From CALJGI01 sp047618115 (GTDB lineage Bacteria > Pseudomonadota > Gammaproteobacteria > Pseudomonadales > Halieaceae): DNA of 17,769 nucleotides. The position numbers and the translations under genes were made by a program. Under the pieces are notes generated by a model that was not told where the DNA came from, did not search any database, and saw only the letters and a program-made list of their open reading frames with translations. Positions 1-7,732 of this stretch are shown piece after piece (positions within the stretch are counted from its first letter, which is position 1; each line of letters starts with the position of its first letter). The stretch lies in NCBI GenBank assembly GCA_047618115.1, contig JBLHKV010000046.1, forward strand, positions 1-17,769, in the 5' to 3' direction.

Positions 1-1
1 T

Positions 2-373
2 ACCTGGATGGGGCTCAACTACGCAGCCCTGTTGGCGCTGTTGGTGGGGGTATCTGTAGTGATTCCCTATATCGGCGCCACAGTGGTGACAATCCCCGTG
101 GCGCTCATCGCGTTGGTTCAATGGGGTATTAGTCCGGAATTTCTGACGCTTTTGTTTGTCTACTTAGTGATCCAGGCATTAGATGGCAATGTCCTGGTGC
201 CGCTTTTGTTTTCCGAAGCGGTTGATCTGCACCCGGTGGCTATTATTTTTGCCGTTGTCCTGTTCGGTGGCTTATGGGGCTTGTGGGGTGTGTTTTTCGC
301 GATACCGCTGGCGACTTTGGTCAAAGCGGTACTGGATGCCTGGCCCAAGCAAGAGGCTAGTCTGGAGACATAA
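2..373 (+). CDS. AI-2E/PerM-family membrane transporter, C-terminal part (5' end cut off by window edge)
   Basis: The open frame enters from the left edge, so only the last 123 or so residues are visible; the Met codon at 8 is internal to the gene. The visible part is almost wholly hydrophobic, with about three to four membrane segments. It contains the VVIPYIGATVVTIPVALIAL stretch and a later NVLVPLLF...LHPVAIIFAV region followed by a Gly-rich GGLWGLWGVFFAIPLATLVK segment, the usual C-terminal signature of the AI-2E exporter (PerM/YhhQ/TqsA) family. Family members are about 350 residues long and act in the inner membrane; substrates are known for only a few (AI-2, Na+/H+ in some), so none is assigned here. 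The TAA at 371-373 abuts the ATG of the next gene, suggesting co-transcription with the M16 peptidase. Confidence 0.85.
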   Translation, partial: TWMGLNYAALLALLVGVSVVIPYIGATVVTIPVALIALVQWGISPEFLTLLFVYLVIQALDGNVLVPLLFSEAVDLHPVAIIFAVVLFGGLWGLWGVFFAIPLATLVKAVLDAWPKQEASLET

Positions 374-3250
374 ATGACTTCTTTTTTGACCACGGCAAAA
401 ATACGACTTTGCCTGCTTTCACTGTGCCTGGTGTTGCTGGCCTGTGCCAACCAGCCGCAACAATCTGGACCGATCAAAAGTCCCAATGACAGCGATGAAT
501 ATCGCTACCTGACGCTCGACAATGGCCTGCGGGTCATGTTGGTATCGGATCCAGATGCCGATAAAGCGGCCGCCTCTCTGGACGTCAACGTCGGTTCGGG
601 AGACAGTCCACGCAGTCGCGAGGGACTCCCCCACTTTTTAGAGCATATGTTGTTTTTGGGGACGGAAAAATACCCAGATTCTTCTGAGTACGAACGCTAC
701 ATTACAGAGCATGGCGGTTTTCGCAATGCCTACACCTCCTATGCACATACCAATTATTTCTTTGACATCGATCACGCCTACCTGGAGCCGGCGCTGGATC
801 GATTTGCACAGTTTTTCACCTCGCCTAACTTCGATGAAGTTTATGTCGATCGAGAAAAAAACGCCGTAGACTCCGAATATCAAATGGGTATCAAGGGCGA
901 CGCTCGTCGTAATTTGGACGTTTTCCGAGAGGTATTCAATCCCGCGCACCCCATGACCAAGTTTTCCGTTGGCAGTCTGGAGACTTTGTCGGACCGGGAA
1001 GGCGCCACCATACGCGGTGATCTACTCGACTTTTACCAGCGTTGGTACTCAGCCAATATCATGACACTGGCAGTTATAGGGCGTGAGTCTCTGGATGAAA
1101 TGCAGGCCATAGTCGAGGCGAAGTTCAGCGCGGTCCCCAACCAAAATACCAAGCTGGAACAGGTCAAAGAGCCTTTGTTCGTGGACGGCACGCTGCCGCT
1201 GGAAGTGGCTATTGAGCCCGAGGCCGATGTGCGTCAGTTGCAGGTTTTCTACCCAATTCCCGATTACAGCAAGTATTACCACAGCAAGCCAGAAGCCTAC
1301 TTGGGGAGCATTCTGGGGCACGAGGGTCAGGGGAGCCTGCTATCGGTTTTAAAATCCGATGGTCTCGCTGAGTCTCTTGGCGCGGGTGCCGGGCTTAGCT
1401 ATCGCGGTGGTTCGCTCATGAGTATCTCGATTGGCCTTACCCAGGGTGGTATGGAGCAGCGCGATGTGGTTATCAGCAAGTTGTTCCAGGCCATAGAACT
1501 ATTGCGTCGCGAGGGGCCCAGTAAGGCGCTGTACGAAGAGCAGGGTAAGCTGGCGGCGCAGGCGTTCCGGTTCAGAGGGGAGTCGGCTCCGGCCAGTAAT
1601 GTGCGCGGCATAGCTACCGCCATGCAGTACTACGCACCCGAGGACACCCTGTGGGGCGATTACGTGATGGATGATTATCGACCTGACCTGCTGGTAGATT
1701 TGGTAGATCACCTGCAACCAGAGCGAGCTTTTGTTGTGCAGATTGCCAAGGGCGTCGAGACCGATCAACAGTCCAATTTTTATAGCACTCCCTACCGTAC
1801 CAACCCCATCGGTCAAGATCAGTTGGCCAAGTGGATTAACGGAGCTACTGACCCCAGGCTGACCATGCCCGCGGCCAACGAATTTATCGCCGAAGACCTG
1901 GAGCAGCGCCTGCCTTATGCCGGCAATGGCGTATTGCCGATCAAGGTAGTCGAGCGTGAAAATCTCGATATCTGGTTCCGGCAGGACGATCAATTCAAGG
2001 TGCCTAAAGGCGGAATTTACGTCAATTTGCGCTCACCTGCTGCGATTGGCACGCCGCGTGAGGCGGTGTTGAGCGAGTTGTATATGCGCCTGCTCGGCGA
2101 TGCTATCAATGAGTATGTCTACCCGGCGAGTCTCGCGGGGGTGAACTTGTCGGTTGCGGGTCACACTCGTGGTTTCGCCTTAAGCCTGGGTGGCTATAAC
2201 GATAAGCAGCTGATGTTGTTAGAGCGGGTTTTGGCCCAGGTGCAAGCACGAGGCTTTAATGCAGGCCGCTATCACGATCTTCGGGAAAAATTGGAGCGAG
2301 ACTACGCCAACAGCAAGAAAGCGCGCCCCTATTCACAGTTGATCGATGACAGCCGTGAGCTGTTTCAGCACCACGATTGGGATGAATTGGTAATGGCCGC
2401 TACGGTTGCCGATATCGAGCTGGATCAGGTAATGGCTTATCACGACCGCTTCTGGGCGGCGGTTAAGGCCGAGGTATTAATGTTCGGCAACTATCGGCAA
2501 GCGGATATAGATAAACTCGCAGGGCTGCTGAACGGTATGTTACCCACAGAGCCAATTGCTGAACTGCCGAAAATGCGCGTGCTGAAACTGGCAGCCGGGC
2601 AGGAATTGGTGGAAAAGGTTGCTATTGATCATCAGGATTCTGTGGTTTCACTATACTATCAAGGAGGTGCCAATAGCTGGCTGGAGCGTGCCCAGGCAGC
2701 ACTCACTGCGCAAGTTTTGCAAAGCGATTTTTTTGAGGAGATACGCACCGAGAAGCAACGTGGCTATATTGTGTTTGCCTCGGCCCTGCCAATGATGCGG
2801 GTTCCCGGTGTGGTTTTTGTGGTGCAATCTTCATCATCTGGCCCCGCTCAGCTGAGCGCAGATATCGCTGAGTTCATTTCCGGGATGGCGGTGGAGGGGC
2901 GCGTTACCGAGGAGGTCTTCAATCGGCACCGCGATGCTCTGATCATGGAACTGAATCAGTCGCCGAAAAACATTTTTGATCAAGCCGGTCGTTACTGGCG
3001 CGATATTTCTCGCAAGCAATATGATTTCAACGGCATTGAAAACATGACCGCGGCACTGCAAGGCATTGATCTTGCCGCCTGGGACGCTCACTTCCGCGAT
3101 AGTCTTATAGAGAATCCGCGGAGTGTGTTGGTGTATACCTCGGGAAGATTTGACGCGCCCGCCGAGGACGAAGCGGTTGCCGGGGATAGACAGCCCGTGA
3201 CTGACTATCTGCAGCTTAAGGCCGACTCTCCCTGGTATGAAATGCCGTGA
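374..3250 (+). CDS. M16 family zinc metallopeptidase (insulinase/pitrilysin-like), predicted lipoprotein
   Basis: This 958-residue protein is close in length to E. coli pitrilysin (protease III, about 960). Residues 1-24 form a signal peptide ending in the lipobox LLAC with Cys24; the +2 residue is Ala, which does not signal inner-membrane retention. The inverted zinc motif HFLEH is at 87-91, and the third zinc ligand is Glu168 in ENAVDSEYQ, giving the 76-residue spacing characteristic of M16A enzymes. The C-terminal half carries IRTEKQRGY (Arg791, Tyr798), the substrate-tail contact pair seen in insulysin. It therefore has the active N-terminal domain and the usual degenerate C-terminal halves. 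Expected role: degradation of peptides in the periplasm or at the outer membrane. The start is supported by GGAG at 364-367, six bases before the ATG. It follows the PerM-like gene with no gap. The family call is firm; the substrate is unknown. Confidence 0.93.
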   Translation: MTSFLTTAKIRLCLLSLCLVLLACANQPQQSGPIKSPNDSDEYRYLTLDNGLRVMLVSDPDADKAAASLDVNVGSGDSPRSREGLPHFLEHMLFLGTEKYPDSSEYERYITEHGGFRNAYTSYAHTNYFFDIDHAYLEPALDRFAQFFTSPNFDEVYVDREKNAVDSEYQMGIKGDARRNLDVFREVFNPAHPMTKFSVGSLETLSDREGATIRGDLLDFYQRWYSANIMTLAVIGRESLDEMQAIVEAKFSAVPNQNTKLEQVKEPLFVDGTLPLEVAIEPEADVRQLQVFYPIPDYSKYYHSKPEAYLGSILGHEGQGSLLSVLKSDGLAESLGAGAGLSYRGGSLMSISIGLTQGGMEQRDVVISKLFQAIELLRREGPSKALYEEQGKLAAQAFRFRGESAPASNVRGIATAMQYYAPEDTLWGDYVMDDYRPDLLVDLVDHLQPERAFVVQIAKGVETDQQSNFYSTPYRTNPIGQDQLAKWINGATDPRLTMPAANEFIAEDLEQRLPYAGNGVLPIKVVERENLDIWFRQDDQFKVPKGGIYVNLRSPAAIGTPREAVLSELYMRLLGDAINEYVYPASLAGVNLSVAGHTRGFALSLGGYNDKQLMLLERVLAQVQARGFNAGRYHDLREKLERDYANSKKARPYSQLIDDSRELFQHHDWDELVMAATVADIELDQVMAYHDRFWAAVKAEVLMFGNYRQADIDKLAGLLNGMLPTEPIAELPKMRVLKLAAGQELVEKVAIDHQDSVVSLYYQGGANSWLERAQAALTAQVLQSDFFEEIRTEKQRGYIVFASALPMMRVPGVVFVVQSSSSGPAQLSADIAEFISGMAVEGRVTEEVFNRHRDALIMELNQSPKNIFDQAGRYWRDISRKQYDFNGIENMTAALQGIDLAAWDAHFRDSLIENPRSVLVYTSGRFDAPAEDEAVAGDRQPVTDYLQLKADSPWYEMP

Positions 3251-3422
3251 GCTGAAGGCTTTGAGATTGAAGGTCATGTTTGGTGAAACCATATAATACA
3301 AGTCGATCTAATCAATTGATCGATAGAAATTTGCCGAATCAACCCCCAAAGATTACAATGTCTGCTCGCTAATAATAAGTCAGCGCCGCGTCGTTAACGC
3401 GATTTCTGGCAGAGGGCAGAGC
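3251..3422 (+). promoter_or_regulatory. aceEF promoter and leader region
   Basis: A 172-bp intergenic region precedes aceE. It holds a perfect -10 hexamer TATAAT at 3292-3297; the best upstream hexamer is TTGAAG at 3267-3272, which leaves a long 19-bp spacer, so activity may depend on other factors. A 10-bp perfect palindrome ATCAATTGAT lies at 3311-3320, just downstream of the expected transcription start. A small stem CGCGT/ACGCG (3387-3391 and 3397-3401, 5-base loop) lies in the leader. The ribosome-binding site is a partial AGAGGG at 3411-3416, six bases before the ATG at 3423. I see no clear terminator for the upstream peptidase gene. Confidence 0.55.
3279..3293 (+). promoter_or_regulatory. 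candidate PdhR-type operator overlapping the -10 box
   Basis: The sequence reads TTTGGTGAAACCATA. Its core TGGT-N3-ACCA is an inverted repeat with the same arms and 3-bp spacing as the E. coli PdhR box (ATTGGTnnnACCAAT). The right arm runs into the TATAAT at 3292-3297, so a bound GntR-family repressor would block RNA polymerase. No pdhR gene lies in the window, so the regulator would have to be encoded elsewhere. This is seen by eye against the remembered consensus, and the outermost positions do not all match. Confidence 0.5.
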
Positions 3423-6077
3423 ATGATTCAAGACCTGGACCCAACAGAAACTCAAGAGTGGATGGACGCATTCGATGCGGTTATAAAGCACGGCGGAGCA
3501 AAGCGCGCCGGGTTTCTACTGCAGCAACTTGGCGAACACGCCGTCGATAACGGCGCCAATCTTCCCGCGGCAATCACTACGTCTTTTCGTAATACCATTC
3601 CTCCAACTGAAGAAAAACGCATGCCCGGCGATTTGTTTATGGAGCGCCGGATCCGCTCGCTGGTGCGTTGGAATGCGCTGGCTATGGTGATGCGAGCCAA
3701 CGACAACGACGACGCCCTCGGTGGCCATATTTCCAGTTTTTCCTCCAGCGCTACGCTCTACGATATTGGCTATAACTATTTCTTCCGCGGCTATGAAAAC
3801 GGTCGCTTGGCCGATCTGGTGTTTTATCAAGGCCATAGTGCGCCGGGCATGTATGCGCGTTCCTATCTCGAGGGGCGACTCAGCGAGGAGCAGTTGGACA
3901 ATTTCCGGCGGGAAGTCGATGGCAATGGGCTGTCATCCTATCCGCACCCCTGGTTGATGCCCGACTACTGGCAGTTCCCCACGGTGTCTATGGGTCTCGG
4001 TCCTATCCAGGCCATCTATCAGGCTCATGTGATGAAGTACCAACAGAGTCGCGGCTTGGTCGATCACGGCGATCGCCAGGTCTGGTGCTTTATGGGCGAT
4101 GGCGAGAGCGATGAACCCGAGTCGCTGGGGGCCATTTCACTTGCCGGACGCGAGCACCTCGACAACCTGACCTTCGTAGTGAACTGTAATCTGCAGCGTC
4201 TGGACGGTCCGGTGCGTGGCAACGGTAAAATCATCCAGGAACTCGAAGGCGCGTTTCGTGGTGCCGGTTGGGACGTGATCAAGGTGATCTGGGGCAGGTT
4301 GTGGGATCCCCTTCTGGAAAAGGACAAAACCGGATTACTGCAAAAGCGCATGGATGAAGTCTGCGACGGCGAGCTGCAGAATTACAAATACAATGGCGGT
4401 GCCTATACCCGGGAACATTTCTTTGGCAAATACCCCGAATTGCTGGAGTTGGTAGAGCACCTCTCCGACGACGACATCATGTACCTTAATCGGGGCGGCC
4501 ACGATCCCTACAAAGTTTACGCTGCCTATGAAAGAGCGGCGCAGAACACCGGCAAGCCCACCGTCATTTTAGCGATGACGGTCAAAGGCTATGGCACCGG
4601 AGAGGCTGGCGAGGCCAACAATGAAACCCACTCGCTGAAGAAATTGGATATTGCCAGCCTGCGCGCATTTCGCGACCGCTTTGGGGTGCCGATCAGCGAT
4701 TCTGAATTGGAAAATGTTCCCTATTATCGACCGTCACCAGATTCCCCTGAGATGCGCTATATGCGCGCGCGCCGGGAAAAGCTCGATGGCCCTATTCCCT
4801 TTCGCAACAGCGATTTCGAGGCGCTGAAAACCCCAGACTTGCAGGCTTTCAACTCGCAGTTAAAGGGCAGTGGTAAGCGCGAGATCTCCACTACCATGTC
4901 TTTTGTGCGGCTCTTGTCGACGCTGGTGAAGGATAAGGAGATAGGCACGCGAGTGGTACCCATCGTGCCCGACGAGGCGCGGACTTTTGGCATGGAAGGT
5001 ATGTTTCGCCAGCTGGGTATTTACACCTCGGCAGGACAGAAGTACACGCCCCACGATTCCGGGCAGATGATGTTCTATCGCGAGGACAAGCAGGGCCAGA
5101 TACTCGAGGAAGGCATCAATGAAGCCGGGGCATTTTCGGCCTGGCTGGCGGCTGCGACATCGTACAGCACCAGCAGTTATCCGATGGTTCCCTTTTATAT
5201 TTACTACTCTATGTTTGGCTTTCAGCGTATTGGTGACCTGGCCTGGGCCGCTGGTGACAGTCAGGCCCGGGGCTTTTTGATCGGTGGTACTGCCGGCAGA
5301 ACCACACTGAACGGCGAGGGTTTACAGCACCAGGATGGGCACAGCCATTTGATGGCGGCGACCATTCCAAACTGCGTCAGCTACGACCCGACCTATGCCT
5401 ACGAACTGGCGGTAATTGTCCAGGACGGTTTGCGGCGGATGTTCACTGAAAAAGAGAACAAGTTTTACTACATCTCAGTGATGAACGAAAACTATCGGCA
5501 ACCCGAAATGCCGATTGGCGTGGAGGAGGGCATCATCAAGGGGATGTATCTGTTCCACGAATCGAAATTGAAGAAGGCCGAGCACCGCGTGCAGTTGATG
5601 GGCGCTGGCACCATTTTGCGTGAGGTCGAGGCCGCCGCCGAAATTCTCGAAAATGAGTATCAGGTGGCAGCCGATATTTGGAGTGTCACCAGTAGCACTG
5701 AACTGTATCGGGAGGGTCGCAGCGTGGCGCGCTGGAATACGCTGCACCCTGAAGAGTCGCCAAAGATGTCCTATCTCACCGGCTTGCTCGATGGTCGCTC
5801 GGGGCCGGTAATAGCCGCCAGTGACTATATGCAGGTATCGATGGATCAGCTGCGTAGTCTGATTCCACAAAACTATATGGTACTGGGTACCGATGGCTAT
5901 GGGCGCAGTGACACGCGCAGCAAACTTCGCCAGTTCTTTGAAGTGAGTCGCGAATTTGTGGTGATAGCGACGCTTAAATCGCTGGCCGATGAAGGCAAGG
6001 TGGAGGCGAGCGTGGTTACCAAGGCTATCAAGGACCTGGGAATAGACCCCGAGAAAATAGATCCGGTAACGCTGTGA
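3423..6077 (+). CDS. aceE: pyruvate dehydrogenase E1 component, homodimeric type
   Basis: This 884-residue protein (E. coli AceE is 887) is the thiamine-diphosphate-dependent E1 subunit of the pyruvate dehydrogenase complex; it decarboxylates pyruvate and reductively acetylates the lipoyl arm of E2 in the cytoplasm. The ThDP/Mg motif begins with GDGESDEPES at residues 225-234 and continues to VVNCNLQRLDGPVRGNGK. Other long blocks typical of the gammaproteobacterial enzyme are AYTREHFFGKYPE, LNRGGHDPYKVYAA, PDEARTFGMEGMFRQ, PFYIYYSMFGFQRIGDL, GRTTLNGEGLQHQDGHSH and LGTDGYGRSDTR. I see no missing segment. It lies behind its own promoter region, which carries a PdhR-like site, and its TGA overlaps the ATG of aceF by one base, so the two are translationally coupled. 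Identification is firm. Confidence 0.98.
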   Translation: MIQDLDPTETQEWMDAFDAVIKHGGAKRAGFLLQQLGEHAVDNGANLPAAITTSFRNTIPPTEEKRMPGDLFMERRIRSLVRWNALAMVMRANDNDDALGGHISSFSSSATLYDIGYNYFFRGYENGRLADLVFYQGHSAPGMYARSYLEGRLSEEQLDNFRREVDGNGLSSYPHPWLMPDYWQFPTVSMGLGPIQAIYQAHVMKYQQSRGLVDHGDRQVWCFMGDGESDEPESLGAISLAGREHLDNLTFVVNCNLQRLDGPVRGNGKIIQELEGAFRGAGWDVIKVIWGRLWDPLLEKDKTGLLQKRMDEVCDGELQNYKYNGGAYTREHFFGKYPELLELVEHLSDDDIMYLNRGGHDPYKVYAAYERAAQNTGKPTVILAMTVKGYGTGEAGEANNETHSLKKLDIASLRAFRDRFGVPISDSELENVPYYRPSPDSPEMRYMRARREKLDGPIPFRNSDFEALKTPDLQAFNSQLKGSGKREISTTMSFVRLLSTLVKDKEIGTRVVPIVPDEARTFGMEGMFRQLGIYTSAGQKYTPHDSGQMMFYREDKQGQILEEGINEAGAFSAWLAAATSYSTSSYPMVPFYIYYSMFGFQRIGDLAWAAGDSQARGFLIGGTAGRTTLNGEGLQHQDGHSHLMAATIPNCVSYDPTYAYELAVIVQDGLRRMFTEKENKFYYISVMNENYRQPEMPIGVEEGIIKGMYLFHESKLKKAEHRVQLMGAGTILREVEAAAEILENEYQVAADIWSVTSSTELYREGRSVARWNTLHPEESPKMSYLTGLLDGRSGPVIAASDYMQVSMDQLRSLIPQNYMVLGTDGYGRSDTRSKLRQFFEVSREFVVIATLKSLADEGKVEASVVTKAIKDLGIDPEKIDPVTL

Positions 6078-7732
6078 TGAGTAAAATCAAAGTAGTAGTT
6101 CCCGATATTGGTGGCGCCGACGGCGTCGAAGTGATCGAGCTTTGTATTGCGGTGGGGGATGTGGTCGAGGTCGAGCAGGCGCTGGTGGTACTGGAGTCCG
6201 ATAAGGCCTCTATGGAAGTTCCCTCCAGCCACGCCGGTACGGTCGTTGAGATACTGGTCAAGGAAGGCGACACAGTCGCCGAGGGCTCCGCTGTTGTGGT
6301 ACTGGAAAGCACCGCGGTAGCGGCCAGCTCACCAGAGCCAGCTCCCGAAGTGGTTGTCGCTTCCCCGGTGGATGTCGAGAGCCCGGTAGTTGTCGAGAGT
6401 CCAGCGGTCGACGATAAACCTGCGGCCCCGAAAACCGCATCTGCCGCGCCTGCGGAAGAGATCGTGACGGTACCCGACACCGGCGGATCCGATGATGTCG
6501 AAGTCATCGAGATAATGGTCGCCGTTGGCGATATCGTGTCCGAGGGCGATTCGCTGATCGTGCTCGAATCAGATAAAGCCTCCATGGAAGTTCCTTCATC
6601 AGCCGCTGGCGAGGTCCTGGAGATGTTGGTCAAAGAGGGCGACCAGGTTTCTAATGGCGATCCGATTTTACGGTTATTGGCTACTGGCACGGCAGAGCCA
6701 GCCCCGGTTTCTGCTCCTGCCTCCGCTGCGCCTGCTCCCGCTCCCGCAAGCGCTGTAGACGGGTCATCGCGGTCCCCCAGAATTGTTGAGATGCCGGCTA
6801 GTCCGGCCAGCGTTGCCGCGACTACCGACGATACGATCTATGCCGGACCCGCGGTGCGTAAGACCGCCCGCGAACTGGGTGTCAGCCTGGCGCAAGTCAC
6901 TGGCAGCGGTCCTCGTGGACGGATATTGAAGGAGGACGTGCAGGGCTTCGTTAAGGTGGCGCTGGCGAAACCGGCAGCGGGCGCAACTTCGGGAGCGGGA
7001 ATTCCCGCGATACCCGATATCGACTTCTCGCAGTTTGGCGACATCGATGTTCAGGACCGGTCGCGTCTCGACAAACTGACGGCGGCCAATATGAGCCGCA
7101 ACTGGCTCAACGTGCCACATGTCACGCAGTTTGACGACGCCGATATAACTGAGCTGGAAGAGCTGCGCAAACAAATGAAGACAGAGGCAGAAAGGCGAGG
7201 CGTCAAGCTCACCCCGCTGCCTTTTCTACTCAAGGCTGCCGCCGTTTCACTGCGCAACCACGCAATGGTGAATGCCTCGATTACCGCCGACGGCGAGAAA
7301 ATTGTATACAAAAAATATATTAATATCGGCATGGCGGTAGCCACACCCGCGGGATTGGTGGTGCCGGTGATTCGAGATGTCGACAAAAAGTCGCTGTGGG
7401 ATCTTGCGGCCGAAACCGCAGAGCTCGCCGGTAAGGCCAAGTCTCGCAAGCTGCGACCCGATGATATGCAGGGCGGTGGCTTCACTATATCCAGCCTGGG
7501 CGGTATCGGCGGCACGGGCTTTACGCCCATAGTTAACGCGCCTGAAGTAGCCATCCTCGGTGTCTCTAAACTGGCGGTGAAACCGCTGTGGAATGGCAGC
7601 GAATTTTTGCCCAGAAAGATGTTGCCACTGGCCCTGTCCTACGATCACCGAGTAATCAACGGCGCCGACGGTGGCGGATTCCTGACAGAAATGGTGGCTA
7701 ATTTAACGGATATTCGCCGGCTGCTATTTTAA
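6077..7732 (+). CDS. aceF: dihydrolipoyllysine-residue acetyltransferase, E2 of pyruvate dehydrogenase
   Basis: This 551-residue protein is the core of the pyruvate dehydrogenase complex and transfers acetyl groups from lipoyl-lysine to CoA. Two N-terminal lipoyl domains are visible, each with the core ESDKASMEVPSS; the lipoylated lysines are Lys43 and Lys167. Linkers rich in Ala, Pro and Val (about 80-125 and 205-250) follow each. The E1/E3-binding domain starts at YAGPAVRKTARELGV (about 255-290). The catalytic domain occupies about 320-551 and ends with SYDHRVINGADGG, where His524 is the catalytic histidine. Residue 528 is Asn rather than the Asp of E. coli HRVIDG, as I recall for Azotobacter E2p. 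I chose the ATG at 6077, which overlaps the aceE stop as TGATG, over the GTG one codon upstream; no strong Shine-Dalgarno separates them. No lpd (E3) gene follows, so E3 must be encoded elsewhere. Confidence 0.97.
   Translation: MSKIKVVVPDIGGADGVEVIELCIAVGDVVEVEQALVVLESDKASMEVPSSHAGTVVEILVKEGDTVAEGSAVVVLESTAVAASSPEPAPEVVVASPVDVESPVVVESPAVDDKPAAPKTASAAPAEEIVTVPDTGGSDDVEVIEIMVAVGDIVSEGDSLIVLESDKASMEVPSSAAGEVLEMLVKEGDQVSNGDPILRLLATGTAEPAPVSAPASAAPAPAPASAVDGSSRSPRIVEMPASPASVAATTDDTIYAGPAVRKTARELGVSLAQVTGSGPRGRILKEDVQGFVKVALAKPAAGATSGAGIPAIPDIDFSQFGDIDVQDRSRLDKLTAANMSRNWLNVPHVTQFDDADITELEELRKQMKTEAERRGVKLTPLPFLLKAAAVSLRNHAMVNASITADGEKIVYKKYINIGMAVATPAGLVVPVIRDVDKKSLWDLAAETAELAGKAKSRKLRPDDMQGGGFTISSLGGIGGTGFTPIVNAPEVAILGVSKLAVKPLWNGSEFLPRKMLPLALSYDHRVINGADGGGFLTEMVANLTDIRRLLF

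Noticed and set aside
6192..6600. Direct repeats within the 5' part of aceF
   Set aside because: Explained by the two homologous lipoyl domains (ESDKASMEVPSS in each), not a mobile or regulatory repeat.
6028..6690. 220-residue minus-strand open frame rich in Ser and Thr opposite the aceF lipoyl domains
   Set aside because: Its composition is the antisense image of the Val/Glu/Ala-rich lipoyl domains and linkers; no domain, no start signal, and aceF is certain on the other strand.
7051..7648. Minus-strand open frames opposite the aceF catalytic domain
   Set aside because: Shadows of a highly conserved gene; no recognisable product.
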